Source: Malus domestica | Lineage: Eukaryota; Streptophyta; Magnoliopsida; Rosales; Rosaceae | Assembly: GCF_042453785.1 (NCBI RefSeq) | Contig: NC_091664.1 | Location: 30,242,501-30,306,500, forward strand | Reading direction: 5' to 3' | DNA: 64,000 nt | Shown: positions 33,404 to 45,786 of the stretch, in pieces | Layout: every line of letters starts with the position of its first letter | Position numbering within the stretch: position 1 is the stretch's first letter | Notes under the pieces: model-generated | Told to the model about the DNA's origin: nothing | What the model saw: the letters and a program-made list of their open reading frames with translations, nothing else | The model's database searches: none | Program-made: the position numbers and the translations under genes

Positions 33404-34943
33404 GGATTTGCTTTTGGGATTTGAAAGCGCTGTTTTTTCGTAGATAGATGTATAATACATACCTTATGTCACCATACTCTGTTTGTAGTGTGCAGCATTC
33501 ATTAGAAATGATGGCCCCGTACCCGTGACCTCCACCCTCTGAAATATCTCGCTGCCGTCAATATTGCTCATGGTGTATGTGCGTAGGTATCGCCGGCGAG
33601 TTTCTGTTCTATACTTTGCCGGATATTGTTGTTGATATTTATCCATTCGGAAATTATTCACAGTTCTGCCTCTCTTTCAAAGCTTTTGTTATGAGCTGCT
33701 TGAGCCTCGAATGGTTCTTTACCTTCCCGGTGTAAGGAGTTTGAATCGCTTTCGCCTGAAAGTCTGCTAAATTTTCTTTCTTGGGTACACGTTAATGGAA
33801 ACTGCAACTACACTTGTTGTGCTTTGTTAGGTGCTTCTTTCAAGTGCTGTTTTTCAAAAGCCAAAAGCAGTTTGAATTATTTATGCTAAACACTGTCATA
33901 AACACTTTTAGCGGTTGAAAAGCGCATTTAGTTATTTTAAAAGCAATTCTCTTTTTTATGCTGGACAATTGTCTGTGTTAAATGTTCGAATATGAAGATG
34001 TGTTTTAGGTTTTTTCCACGTATCTTTCTATTATTGAGATGGAACGTCACAGGTGGACTTGTTTATGCAAGTTATTCTTTTCTCTAACCTAATGGTTGCA
34101 TATAAAACAGAGAATCATGAGCACGTGTATCACGTGTTCCTACGGACTGCATCACCAGATTGGACCCATCCAACCGTGTAAAAGCTAGGATGCACATCCA
34201 TCATATGTGCCCGCCCACATTTAATCAACACAAAAGTGAAAAATGAACAACCTTTTTAACGAATTCAATAAAAGGAAAGAAAATATTTTATTAAATGAAA
34301 GATGCACTAAATAAGTTAGCGCCTTTTAACTTTTAATTTTCGTGTCTGCAACGAGTTGGTGGAGAAAGATCGAGTCTTTGGCTTTGATTAATGGTGGGTT
34401 TTGCCTAAAAAGTTGGATTAAAGTAAAAAGTTTCCAACTTTCGGTTTCTAATTTGGACACGGGAGGCACGAGGTGTGTTCCTTTTGCTTACTTTTTTTTT
34501 TTCTTTCTGATTTTTTTGCTTCTGTTCTTGTTTTCTCTGAGGTTTTGATTATCCAAAATCAAAACTTTTACTTGTAGTTTTTGAATGAAAGAACAGCAGA
34601 GAAGTGGATTGTAGAAAGTTTGGAGGGCAATTTTGATTGGAAAGATAGAAAATTTGGAGTTCCTGGTTGATGAGTAGGTTAGATCTTAAGAATTCAGGAG
34701 GGGGGTTATATCAGTCCCCTCCAACAATCCAGGTTGGTGTTTTCAGATCTTAGAATTTGGAAAATGTGTTTTGAGATTCTTCGTTTGGGATTAAAGTGAT
34801 AGAATTTGAGTAGTATTCGTTGTTTTTTTTTTCTTCCGGTTTTCGAGTGATTTTTTATTGTTCTGTGGTTTGAAAAATCGAAACTTTGATAGAAGGAGAA
34901 TGATCTGAACAAAGTTGATCACTTGGAGTGGGTGCAATCTGCA
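33404..34943. other. Intergenic and presumed promoter/5' UTR of the ethylene receptor
   Basis: No coding gene is supported. The last 600 bases are U-rich with short upstream open frames. Related plant receptor genes of this class often have a 5' UTR intron, but I could not fix one here. Confidence 0.45.
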
Positions 34944-37841
34944 ATGTTAAGAGCATTAGCAATTGGATTGTTGGTTTCGTGTTTCGTTACATTAGTATCG
35001 GGTAGTGATCATGACTTTGCACATTGTAATTGTGATGAGGAGGGTTTTTGGAGCATTCCAAACATTATAGAGGGACAAAGAGTGAGCGATTTCTTGATTG
35101 CAGTTGCATATTTTTCAATCCCTATAGAACTCCTTTACTTTGTCAGCTGCTCGAATTTTCCGTTCAAATGGGTTCTCCTGCAGTTTATTGCATTCATTGT
35201 ACTCTGTGGCTTGACCCATTTGCTAAATGCTTGGACGTATTATGGCCGTTACACGTTCCAACTGATGCTGTCCCTCACCATTGCCAAGTTCCTCACGGCC
35301 TTGGTCTCCTGCGCAACCGCAATAACCCTTTTAACTCTGTTCCCTATGATTCTCAAAGTAAAAGTGAGAGAATTGTTCTTGAGGCAAAATGTGATGGAAT
35401 TAGACCAAGAGGTTGGGATGATGAAGATACAGAAGGAAGCGAGTTGGCATGTTCGAATGCTGACCCAGGAAATTAGGAAGTCGCTTGACAAGCATACCAT
35501 ATTGTATACAACTCTGGTTGAGCTTTCAAAGACGTTAGACTTGCATAACTGTGCAGTTTGGATGCTGAATGAGAAAAGAGGAGAGATGAACCTGACCCAT
35601 GAGTTGAAAGTGAGTACTTCGCAAAAGTATCGCCATTCTATCCCAATTAATGACCCAGATGTGTTGGAGATAAGGGAGAGCGAAAGGGTAATGATCCTGA
35701 GACCTGATTCAGCGCTGGGATCTGCAAGTAGCGGTGAGTCTGGTGAATCTGGTGCTGTAGCAGCAATCCGGATGCCAATGCTTCAGGCTTCAAATTTCAA
35801 AGGGGGTACACCGCAGTTGGTTGATACTCATTATGCTATATTGGTTTTGGTTCTTCCGATTGCAAATTCTGGAGGTTGGAGCCATCATGAGCTGGAGATA
35901 GTGGAAGTTGTGGCTGACCAGGTCACCGTGGCTCTATCCCATGCTGCAGTACTTGAAGAGTCTCAACTAATGAGGGAGAAACTGGGTGAACAAAATCGAG
36001 CGTTGCAACAAGCTAAGAAGAATGCAATGATGGCTAGCCAAGCAAGGCACTCGGTTCAGAAGGTAATGAGTCATGGAATGAGAGGGCCAATGCATACGAT
36101 TTTGGGTTTGCTTTCGATGTTTCAAGAGAATTTAAGTTTTGAACAGAGCATTATTGTGGACACAACGGCAAAAACTAGTTATGTTCTCTGCACTTTGATA
36201 AATGATGTGATGGAGATGTCAGCAAAAGATAACGGAAGGTTCCTATTGGAGATGAAACCGTTTGAACTACATTCTATGATCAAGGAAGCTGCTTGCCTTG
36301 CCAAATGCTTGTGTATGTATAAAGGCTTTAGCTTTGAAATTGATGTTCAAAGCTCATTGCCTAATCAGGTGATAGGGGACGAAAAAAGGACTTTCCAAGT
36401 GCTCTTGCATATGATTGGGTACCTATTGAGCACCTATAATGGTGGGGGGACTGTCATCTTTCGGGCTATTTCTGAAAGTGGTAGTGATGGCCCTGATGAT
36501 AGATTGCAAGGAATGTGGAGAACAGGTATTCCAGATGAGTACATTTGTATAAAGTTTGAATTTGAGATTAGTGAGGCAAGTTCTTATCCCGGCGGATTAG
36601 TAGCATTGACACACGATGATGGTAGGCGGCATGACAATGATGAAATCAAAAGGGGCTTGAGCTTCAGCATTTGTAAGAAGATTGTTCAGGTACGTGCTGC
36701 GGATGTTTATTTATGTTATCAATATTCTTTATTTTGCCGCGTGGTGCTGTATAAATTTCTGCATTATTAGCTATGAATTTAGTTGTTGGTAGGCTTCACT
36801 TGAAATAGATTTTGTATGTAGAAATGAGTACTCAGACTCCATGGTCTCAGAGTCAAATATCTCCGTTGTTCATTTAACCGTGTAAAGATGTTTGTTAACA
36901 TGTTCATGCCTGCTGGTTTCTTACTATTTAGTTTTGGTTTCAAGAAATCGTTCACGCAGTTACATGAACATGGCACCAGGTTCTCTCCATACCATATCTC
37001 AGGCATGCTCAAGTTTGATCGGCAAACTAATTATACTGTATTGAATTTATTGAATTTGTAATACTGTGAGTCAAATTGTATTTTGCTGCTCTGAAGTAAA
37101 AAATATTGGTCCACTTTTTATCTTTGACTCTATATGAGTATGGTGGTAACAGTCTTCACTTTCATGCGAATTTTAGTGTCATGGATACAAATCCACAGTA
37201 TAAATTCAAGTAGGTTTTTTATCTGGACTATCTTGATATGAGAAGACAATTAAAGAATAGCATACGAGGAGTAATTTTAGCAACTTATGATTCTTTTTTA
37301 ATAAATTCATGGACAGATGATGCAAGGCAATATCTGTATATCCATGAATCCGGTGGATTTTGCAGAAAGCATGACACTTGTTCTCAGGTTTCAAATCGTC
37401 TCGTCTACAGGGAGATCTATATATCCCCTCGGAAATACATTGGAGCAACCAAATTCCAACTCTCAGTTCAGTGGCCTTTGGGTTATAGTAGCGGATGATG
37501 ATAGCGTAAACAGGACTGTGACCAGTAAGCTGCTCGAGAAACTTGGCTGTCAAGTTACTGCTGTGTCTTCTGGGTTTGAATGCCTGAGTGCCCTTACTGC
37601 CGCCAAAAACTCTTTTCAAATTGTTGTTTTGGATCTCCACATGCCGGGAATGGATGGGTTCGAAGTGGCAATGAGAATCAGGAAGTTCTGCAGCCGTAGT
37701 TGGCCATCGATCATTGCCCTCACGGCAAGTGCGGAGGAGCATATATGGGAGAGATGTCTGCAGCTGGGAATGAACGGATTGATTCGAAAACCGGTTCTTT
37801 TGCAAGGAATGGCGGATGAACTTTGTCGAGTTCTGCAATGA
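34944..37841 (+). CDS. EIN4: Ethylene receptor, subfamily II (EIN4/ETR2-type)
   Basis: Two exons, 34944-36689 and 37317-37841, join in phase 0 to give 756 residues, close to the ~766 of Arabidopsis EIN4. The start is [10 protein letters not shown], as in EIN4. Residues 1-20 form the extra N-terminal hydrophobic segment of subfamily II. Cys28 and Cys30 are the dimerisation cysteines. Three membrane segments follow, with Cys88 and His92 ([10 protein letters not shown]) that hold the copper cofactor for ethylene. A GAF domain spans about 180-345. The kinase-like region keeps His377 ([10 protein letters not shown]) but the N-box is not recognisable and the ATP lid is degenerate, as usual for this subfamily. 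The receiver domain has DDD near its start, the phosphoacceptor Asp688 ([12 protein letters not shown]) and the conserved Lys in IRKP. It acts in the ER membrane, repressing ethylene responses through CTR1 until ethylene binds. No defect is visible. Confidence 0.95.
36690..37316 (+). other. Intron of the ethylene receptor gene
   Basis: A 627 bp intron, GTACGT...GGACAG, between the end of the kinase-like region (KKIVQ) and MMQGNI. Its position is the same as the conserved intron before the receiver-linker of EIN4/ETR2 genes. Confidence 0.9.
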
Positions 37842-40800
37842 GCACAAGTTGTAGAGAGAGATGGAATCCAACTTCAACATGTTAAACTTAGTTTTTACTC
37901 AGAAAATATAGTAATTAGATATTGCTATTAACCATATCCTTCATATCACAATATGTGCTGAATAGTGAGTTTATTTGTTGTTGATGTTAAGCCAAGGCTA
38001 CTCACATTGAAGTAAATTCAATGATTATTCCTAACTCTACTATTCAATCCAATGATTATACACTCAATTCAAACAAAACGTTATGCGAAACTTACCTACA
38101 CATGTATGCCATTATGTGTGTGATTGGTTTGAGATACATATTACAAAGCGTTTAATCAATAGAAGAACAAAAAATTTAGGAGTTGGAGCGGAGTCGAAGA
38201 ACGAAAAGATAGTTGGAACAAAAACAATGTCTAGTTAAACCAAATTTAAGGACTGATCGATTCACAATTATATTTTAGATAAGACAAACGATGTGAATAC
38301 GCGAATTTCTCTAAATCAAATCACTCGATTTCTTACTTCATTTGGACGCAAATGTACGATTGTTCATTTTCCAATTGGGTAGAAATTGATCAGGTTGCAT
38401 CTATGGTCACTCTCTTCACGAACCCTAGAAAAGATTCACTTTTCTCTTCCCCGACACTCCAACAAAGAAAAAAAAAAAGATGGAATTAAAAGTCTGAAAT
38501 CCCATCGCATTCAGGTAAAATCGAATTGACATTCCATTTACTTGTCACCTTAACTTTTCTGTTTTTGGGACTGTAATCGCTACTGTATATTTGAACAAAA
38601 CCCTAACCCTAACCCTAATGCTCTGTGCGTTTACTGGTACTCCGGTGTCCGGAGGATACCTTCCTTGCCGAGACCATGACACTGTATAAGTCTCTCTCTC
38701 TCTCTCTCTCTCTCTCAACTTTGTTCTCTGTCGTGTGTGTGTGTAAATATATATGCACTTACATAACTCCACATGCATTTTAAACGAAAATTGATTAATT
38801 CTTTTATAATTCTCTGGATCTCCTGTCTGCCATTCATCCTAGTACGAGAGGCTCGACATGCCCATACATCACCCTGATGAGAGTAAAAACTGACCTCTTC
38901 TGGCAACCTTGCTTCCCCTATGTCCATTTGAAGTCATACGTGCCTCCAACTTTTCTTGCTTAAATTCAATGTTTGCTCACTTTTTTTCTCAAGGACACTT
39001 GAGGGCATGCAGTGAATATGTACAAATGTCACGCCTAGAAATCTGATGCATTCACTTCGAAATGTACCCCTTCCTAGTCAGGAACTTTCATGGAGTACAA
39101 AGGGATCGTGACCCTTGAAGCTATAAAAACTATAGGCCAACATCCTCTTTTTGCATGGCGACCCAATGAAAATTCTAGGAAAGAAAACCATAACTTAACA
39201 CCTAAGTAATATCATATGTGTGGTGAATGGAGTCGATCATACGTTGGCTCGCTTCCGTATTGGTCATGTTTCAATGTAAACCTTTGGTAGGGGTTCAATT
39301 TTTCCTTACTCAAGTTGAAAATCGCGACAAGATTTTGACAAGGTCACATTTTGTACAAATATCCTCGTGATCATTAATAAAAATTTAAATCTTATCCTAA
39401 AAAAATGATCATGTACAATTTTATCATTAAATTATTGGCTTTCTATCTGTTATCCTAACAAAAGTAGTATTTCCTGCGCAGCGGCAATGAAAAACATAGT
39501 TGGTTTATGCTTACGACGAATGCCTCAAGAAATTTTTAATTGTGACAGGAATACGAGTAGTACAACATGTGTTTTTATGTAAGTGGTGGGAAATTTTATT
39601 TTTTAAGTTATTAACTTTTTAACATACATATCCCACAATTTGTATAGTAACACGTGATGTACCACTTCGTATGCCGGTCACATTGAAAAATCTCTCATAT
39701 GCCTCTAACAGAATATCTTTTGAACATCGTTTCCATCCATCTCAGAATTCATGTTGCTTATTCAGTGGCGAAGCAAGAATTTTATGTGAGGAGGGGCCTC
39801 ACAACATGAAAAGTTGTAGTAAATTGCACATTTGGAAAACCAATCAAATTTAGTAAAAAGAACTAAAAACATTGTACAAACTCAAACACTTGAATACAAG
39901 GTAAGAGTAAAGCATGAAAGATTTGAAAATATAACAAAAGGACTAAAGAAATGACAAAGAAAAGAGCAAAAGGAGGGGAAAGGAAGTCTGCACTGAAATA
40001 AGAGAGATGGGGTGAAAAACGGGGCCTGTAAAAGGGATACACAGTTTAGATTAAGAAGGGGCACACTTGAATTTAATGGTATTCCACTAATAAGTAGCAA
40101 CAATAACAATACGTTATTATATCAAGAAAAAATGCAGGATGGGCTCAGGACTATTCTGGTCCCTTAGTAGCTCCGCCTATGTGCTTGTTCTACAATATGT
40201 TGGAGCTCATTATTGCACGTTTGAGTAGACCTAAACGCATTTTCTCACAATAGAAAAAGGTAAAAAAAAATGACAACTTTTTACATTTTTTTAAAGAGTT
40301 GTGCGGTTCACAAGTCATTTTTTTTCATCCAACACACTCCTCTCAAATTTTCGTTGAGGGATCGAATGAATTGATGGAGATGAAAGGACAAAAATGAAAA
40401 GGAGTGTGGTATGTTAAAATAGGTATGTAGATATGACCATGCACCCTCTCTAGAACTGATAGAGGTAAGTTTGGCTGCAAGTAATTGTGTAGTTGGCTAT
40501 ACAAATTAATTGCTGGATAGGGATAATCAGAAAAATAATACTAGAAAGACAAAAAATTTAAACTAATATTATTTGGTTTGCAAATTTAATTAAAAATTTA
40601 ACCTTACTAGCATTATCCTAATCAAAATCCGGCAGTTCTTTAGGAGATTAGGACTAAATAGCTCATACCATCCACGTGTACGATTCTAGCCCTCAATGAG
40701 TCCAAGTGAGCCAATCCATAGTCAAAATGTCAAAGTAGGGAATTGCTTTTGGAATGGGTACCCAATTATGCAAACCCATATTTTTGTCTTTCAACGCCAT

Positions 40801-40938
40801 TGTCTTTTGAATTCTCAACCCTCAAAATACAAAACGATTTGATTTTGATTTCAACTTTGGTATACTTTAGAAGAAGCATGATTATTAAAAGAAAATATTA
40901 TAAAATTTAAAAAGTAACTAAAATAAGTAAACTAGTTT

Positions 40939-40992
<54 letters not shown>

Positions 40993-41665
40993 ACCATATA
41001 TAAAATAACGCACAACCCATCATAAATAAAACTTTTGATTCAACCACCTAGTCGTACACTCATATGGATGCATAGCCCTAATTCTAATGCCTACAATTTG
41101 GTTTCATTTTCTTAATTAATTTCTTAGTTTAACTATTGGTTTCTTCCTTATCAGCTTCACTAGATCGATAAACTAGTGACTAGACCACGGTATCTTTTCT
41201 GAATTTAGGTAATGTGAAAAGCTAGATATAGGTTGCCCTTATTAAGTTGTGTTACTTAATTTGAATAATCGATATCTTAATTGTAAACTGAAAACCTAAG
41301 AACATCTCTAAGAGATGCAGCAATTGTGCAAAGTTAAATTTGCTACTTTAATTAGGAAAAACACATCTTTAGCGGAGGTATCAACCCCTTAGCAAATTAA
41401 ATAAGTAGCAACTGAATTTGTATAGTTACAAGGTTAACTGCTACTTCTTCAACTTAGCAAACTAGGTCTCATGGTATATTATAATCAAAAGCATATAGTC
41501 ATTACTGCACTACTATTATGCGATATTATAGATTTATATCGGCTTCAGAAAGCAGTTATTAGAAGAATAGAATATTAAGAAAAAAGGTAATCCCATGATT
41601 AAATAAAATGTTCTGTTTGTATAATGAAAGCTTAGATTGTTGACAGATCGACTTATAATTTATAA
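37842..41665. other. Intergenic, no supported gene
   Basis: Contains three CCCTAA units at 38599-38618, a CT tract at 38691-38717, a GT tract near 38733 and an AT microsatellite at 40940-40987. The stretch 39755-40190 has AGTGGCGAAGCAAGAATTTT at its start and TAGCTCCGCCTATG at its end and looks like a degraded dispersed repeat. Short open frames have no domain. Confidence 0.5.
40940..40987. repeat. AT dinucleotide microsatellite
   Basis: About 24 uninterrupted AT units. Confidence 0.95.
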
Positions 41666-42474
41666 AAGGCTTTTTAGCCAAAATGGTTCATGAGATTTGC
41701 ATAATACATCATTTTGGTCCCTGAGATTGAAAATCAATAGAAATGGTCCATGAGATTGTCCACGATCCATTATTTTGGTCATTCCGTTAAAAACTCCATT
41801 AAGTGTCCAGGAGCTCTTGACCTAAAGTTTGGGCAATTTTCAAAGCTTCGTAACTCAATCATTTCTGAACCAAATTCGACCCATAATATATCAAAATGAC
41901 GATAAGAAAGTGTAGAACAAGAGTATACGTATTTGGCTTGAAAGTGGCTGTCTTGGTCGTTGAGTTAGCCACTTTCGAGCTGTTTTCAAGCCAAACCATG
42001 GTGAGTTAGGATTGAGAAATGTACCATTCTCTTCTTCTCGACGAGAAGTATGATTTTGGTTTTTGAATCACTCGATTTCATTGAGTATTGAAAAAGTTAT
42101 GAACGTTTAAAGTTTACCTAGTTTCCGGTTAGTTTTTCAGTTTTCCCTCGGACCTGTCACCTTTCAAGCTATTTTCCAGCCATCTCCGACAACCATTGGG
42201 CTCCCAAATAGGTATAATATTGTTCTACACTTTCCTATCTACATTTTGATATATTATGGGTCGAATTTGGTTAAGAAACGATTGTGTTACGAAGCTTTGA
42301 AAATTGCTCAAACTTCTGGCCAAGAGCTCTAGAACACTCAATGGAGTTTTTAATGGAATGACCAAAATAATGGATGGTAGACAATCTCATGGACCATTTC
42401 TATTGATTTTCAATCTCAAGAACTAATGTGATGTGTTATGCAAATCGCAAGGATCATTTTGGATAAAAAGCCTT
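41666..42474. mobile_element. Long-TIR non-autonomous element, 809 bp
   Basis: Ends AAGGCTTTTTAGCCAAAATGG and its complement-like AAAATGATCC...AAAAAGCCTT. Inverted arms of about 270 bp share ATCTCA, ATTGATTTTCAATCTC, CCATTATTTTGGTCATTCC, AACTCCATT and AATTTTCAAAGCTTCGTAA. The middle ~270 bp is unique. No open frame of note. Target duplication not convincing. Probably a MITE. Confidence 0.75.
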
Positions 42475-42719
42475 GATAAAATGAGATCCCATAGCTGGTT
42501 TGTCATGCTGTCATTCGAATTGCGATCAATTCGATTATCATATAATTAAGTTAATTAGGTTCAAACTTCAAATTATTATAAAACAATCTCCAGTATAAAT
42601 GCATGGAACACATCAATCACAAAACCATCTCAGTTAATTAAGTTAATTAATTAATGATATGAACCAGTGCCCTCGCTGCAGCGAATATATATGAAGCATG
42701 GTGATTAGCCAATAGCGAT

Positions 42720-43060
42720 GAAGAGTTTTTTAGATAGAAACAAAGTGTGTTAAAAAAAAATCAACTTATTTACTGAAGCATTTCGTCGAATGCTTGGTAA
42801 GCTTGTTATCGTCAGTCAAACCATGTTGTGCATACATGTAATCATCATATGCCGAATGACTCTGATGAGTGATGTAGCGAGAATCTATCGGGTAGTGTTG
42901 GCACAACTTGTCGAGATACTAACATTTAATAGTCACAAAAAAAATTTGTACCAAACATTCAAAAGATTGTTAGAAGGCCTTCGAATGTATATTTTTCAGA
43001 CTTCGGGTGGTCCTAGACCACCTTGGTTCCTACTTTCATCCGCCTGGACTCAGTCCACTC
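42720..43060. repeat. Dispersed repeat, copy 2
   Basis: Diverged copy of 11640-12010 in the same orientation; see the blocks listed there. Confidence 0.6.
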
Positions 43061-43413
43061 GAATTTTTTTTCTTTTGCAATTAAGATTTAATCGTAGCTA
43101 GTAGCGTCATTTGTCTAATAAAATATTCGCAACATGTTTAAAAAGTAATTCATCCAAAGACAACGTGCACTCTACGGCAGCATTCGAAAACAACTATACA
43201 TTTTAATTAGATTTTTAATTGTGTTTGCATCATCGCATCATCACACATTCATCAGGGGTAGAGTTGGAAAGTGATAATATGCTCTCAAGTTTTTAAAATT
43301 TCTCATGGTGATGGATAATGATTCCTCAATATTTAAATAACCAACGAATTAATTAATTAATTGTGTCAGTAGTTTTCTACTAAATTACGAAGGATTTAAC
43401 TTCGCCGTTGAAA

Positions 43414-43518
43414 GAATCAGCAGCTCCTCCTGCTGAGAGCCTATCACGGCTCGACACGTGTCCAACTTAGACACATATCCAGCTGTGATTGGCTCTCAGC
43501 AGGAGGGGCTGCTGATTC
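43414..43518. mobile_element. Small foldback MITE
   Basis: A 105 bp hairpin: GAATCAGCAGCTCCTCCTGC at the left pairs with GCAGGAGGGGCTGCTGATTC at the right, continuing through TGAGAGCC/GGCTCTCA. The loop contains CGACACGTGTCCAA and a GTGATTGG. Confidence 0.75.
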
Positions 43519-44558
43519 TTCAGCAGCCAAGTCTTGTTCAATTACTAATTGATATCAAATGCAGAAAACTTCAACTTTATTGGGTTGTCCTCATTTCTTA
43601 ATGCAGGTTTTACGGATTCCCCTTTCAAAGTATTATAGTTTAATTGGCTTGTTTAGACATTAAAAAATAATTGGGGCTTGAAAATGTTGGTAAAACTACA
43701 CCAGCAAAGACAACCACGGGCGCACAAAAAGGAGGTTTTATTTGTTTGTTAGTCTTAGTCTGGAGATTATTTTAATTAATCACGCTGCTTTAAATATTAA
43801 ACTCCTTGAGGTGGGCTCCATATTGATCCTCAATGCAAAGCTGCCTTACCATCAGAAATTTAGAACGAATGTTGTATGCAAATTACTAGGTAATAAACAA
43901 ATTAGGGTTCATTAAACAATGACATGTGAATCCATGTGAAGAGGGTCCTTCATGTTTCTGTATACAACTCGATCGTTAAGATATATCCTTTGAGTGTCAA
44001 GGAAACATCCTTTTAGCGACAATTTTATATAACTAGTTTGCTGTAAATATAAAACTTTTATTCATGTATAGCTCCTTTATATCTCTAGTACCACAATAGT
44101 TAACATGGATGGAGATGAATATTATGCGTGTGAAGCGTATAATTATGTATATTTAAGATGTGAAGCACATGTGTCCGTTAGCAAGGGCGGATCAATTTAT
44201 GAATCCGAGTGGTCTCGGGACTACTCGAAAGTTCAAAAAAACACATGTGAGGATCTTCGAGGACCATCCAACGGTTGGGGTAGGTGGTGGAAGAGAGAAG
44301 ACCACCATGGTTGTGCAGATGTTGAGCAACAAAGCTTTGAAACAAGAAGAAATATCTAAGTTCAGATGAAGAGGTACACAAAGAAGACCACCAAGGCTCT
44401 GTTGTTCTTGGACCTTGGTTCCGAGGAAAAAAGAAGACTTTCCATCTCCATTTTCCAAGTGACCAAACTCTCCATTTTGTTTTCTTTTTTAATTGTTGTC
44501 CAATTAGGTTGTGCCACTTAACATTTTAATTAATAAAGGGATAGTCTATTACTCAATC

Positions 44559-44691
44559 CTTTTTTTTTTTTTTGAGTTGACTAATAGCGTTAGTAAGTTA
44601 GATGTTAGATTAGCCACCGACGGGGTTCGAACCCACACCGTCATGCAAGGGCATGACACCTTTCTAGCACTGTGGTAAAGGGCCACTTGCT
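44559..44691 (-). mobile_element. tRNA-derived SINE, copy 2
   Basis: A 133 bp element flanked by a perfect 12-bp duplication TATTACTCAATC (44547-44558 and 44692-44703). On the minus strand it starts GCAAGTGGCCCTTTACCACAG, has a B box GGTTCGAACCC (plus-strand 44623-44634) and ends in a poly-A tail (T run at 44560-44573). It is the same family as 17853-17974, in opposite orientation and better preserved. Confidence 0.92.
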
Positions 44692-44782
44692 TATTACTCA
44701 ATCAATACTTACTTTTTACACCATATATTTGACACCGTTTCTCTTTTAAAATTCACTATAAATTCATACAATATCAAAAAAA

Positions 44783-45370
44783 TATTTCGTAAAGTACCAC
44801 AAACTTGTAATCATTTGAATTTTCATCTCATACCATCAAATTCACTAAAATACTAAAGCAAAAATTCTGATATTTTTGTATGTTATATGTTAAATAATAA
44901 ACCAATCTAAAATAATAAACCCAAATTCTCAATACATGTATAGCTTTTTTATGTGTGAATAGGCACTTAATTATATGATATATCTTAAACCCGCCTAGTT
45001 TGCCTAGGCTCTTGTCTAGGTCCCATCTTGGCGCATAAGCGTTAAGTCGCAGCCCATTGCCAGACTAGTGCCTTGTGTACCTTGATTAGGATTGTCTGAC
45101 GTTAGATTAATCCTGAATCCTTTGAAAAATATTTCGTAAAGTATCACGAACTCGTAATCACTTGAACTTTCATCTCATACCATCAAATTTAATATACCCA
45201 AATTCTCAACACAACTATAGTTTTTATGTGTATATAGGCACTTATTTATATGATATGTAATACATTTACTTAAATCTATCTAAGCTCTTGTCTAGGCCCC
45301 GTCTAAGCGCATAGGCGTTAGGCTCTAACCCACCGCCCTAGCGTACTTTGATTAGGACCGCCTAATGTTA
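44783..45370. repeat. 344-bp tandem duplication
   Basis: AATATTTCGTAAAGTA begins both at 44783 and at 45127. The following CACTTGAA(C/T)TTTCATCTCA, ATACCATCAAATT, CCCAAATTCTCAA, AGGCACTTA-TTATATGATAT, CTCTTGTCTAGG-CCC and CGCATA-GCGTTA blocks recur in the same order in both copies. The copies differ at many positions. Confidence 0.8.
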
Positions 45371-45743
45371 AATTTACCAATATCCGTTAAGCTTCACACA
45401 TGAATTAACCTAATAAATACTATAAAAGAAGTTGAGATTTTGAAATGTTACATGTCTACACATCCTTACATGATTTATATATTGATCGAGATGGCGCCCG
45501 AATTGTTTTGGACATTTTTATTCAATTTGTTTGCAGTGATGACTTTCCCTTTGCTGATTTCGCCAAGGAATTTTCGGCACAAATATATACTGATGAATAG
45601 CTAGAGTGGTAAGCATGGAGATATTTCATTTTATAAAAAACTTAAGCTAACTAATGAAAATAATAAATCTTATATAGATGCATGCATAGTAATCTGTTCA
45701 TTTGCTGACCATTGTTCCATTGCGTACATTCATGGCTAATTAG

Positions 45744-45786
<43 letters not shown>

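Noticed and set aside
34923..34943. Upstream start for the ethylene receptor
   Set aside because: It would begin with TTG; MLRAL at 34944 matches EIN4 proteins.
36690..36770. Read-through end of the receptor after KKIVQ
   Set aside because: It is intron sequence; the GT donor and the continuation MMQGNI in exon 2 fit the family.
38599..38618. Telomere-like CCCTAA units
   Set aside because: Only three units; common in plant promoters and intergenic DNA, and no evidence of a chromosome end.
44623..44634. tRNA gene suggested by GGTTCGAACCC
   Set aside because: Target duplication and poly-A tail show a SINE; no full cloverleaf is apparent.
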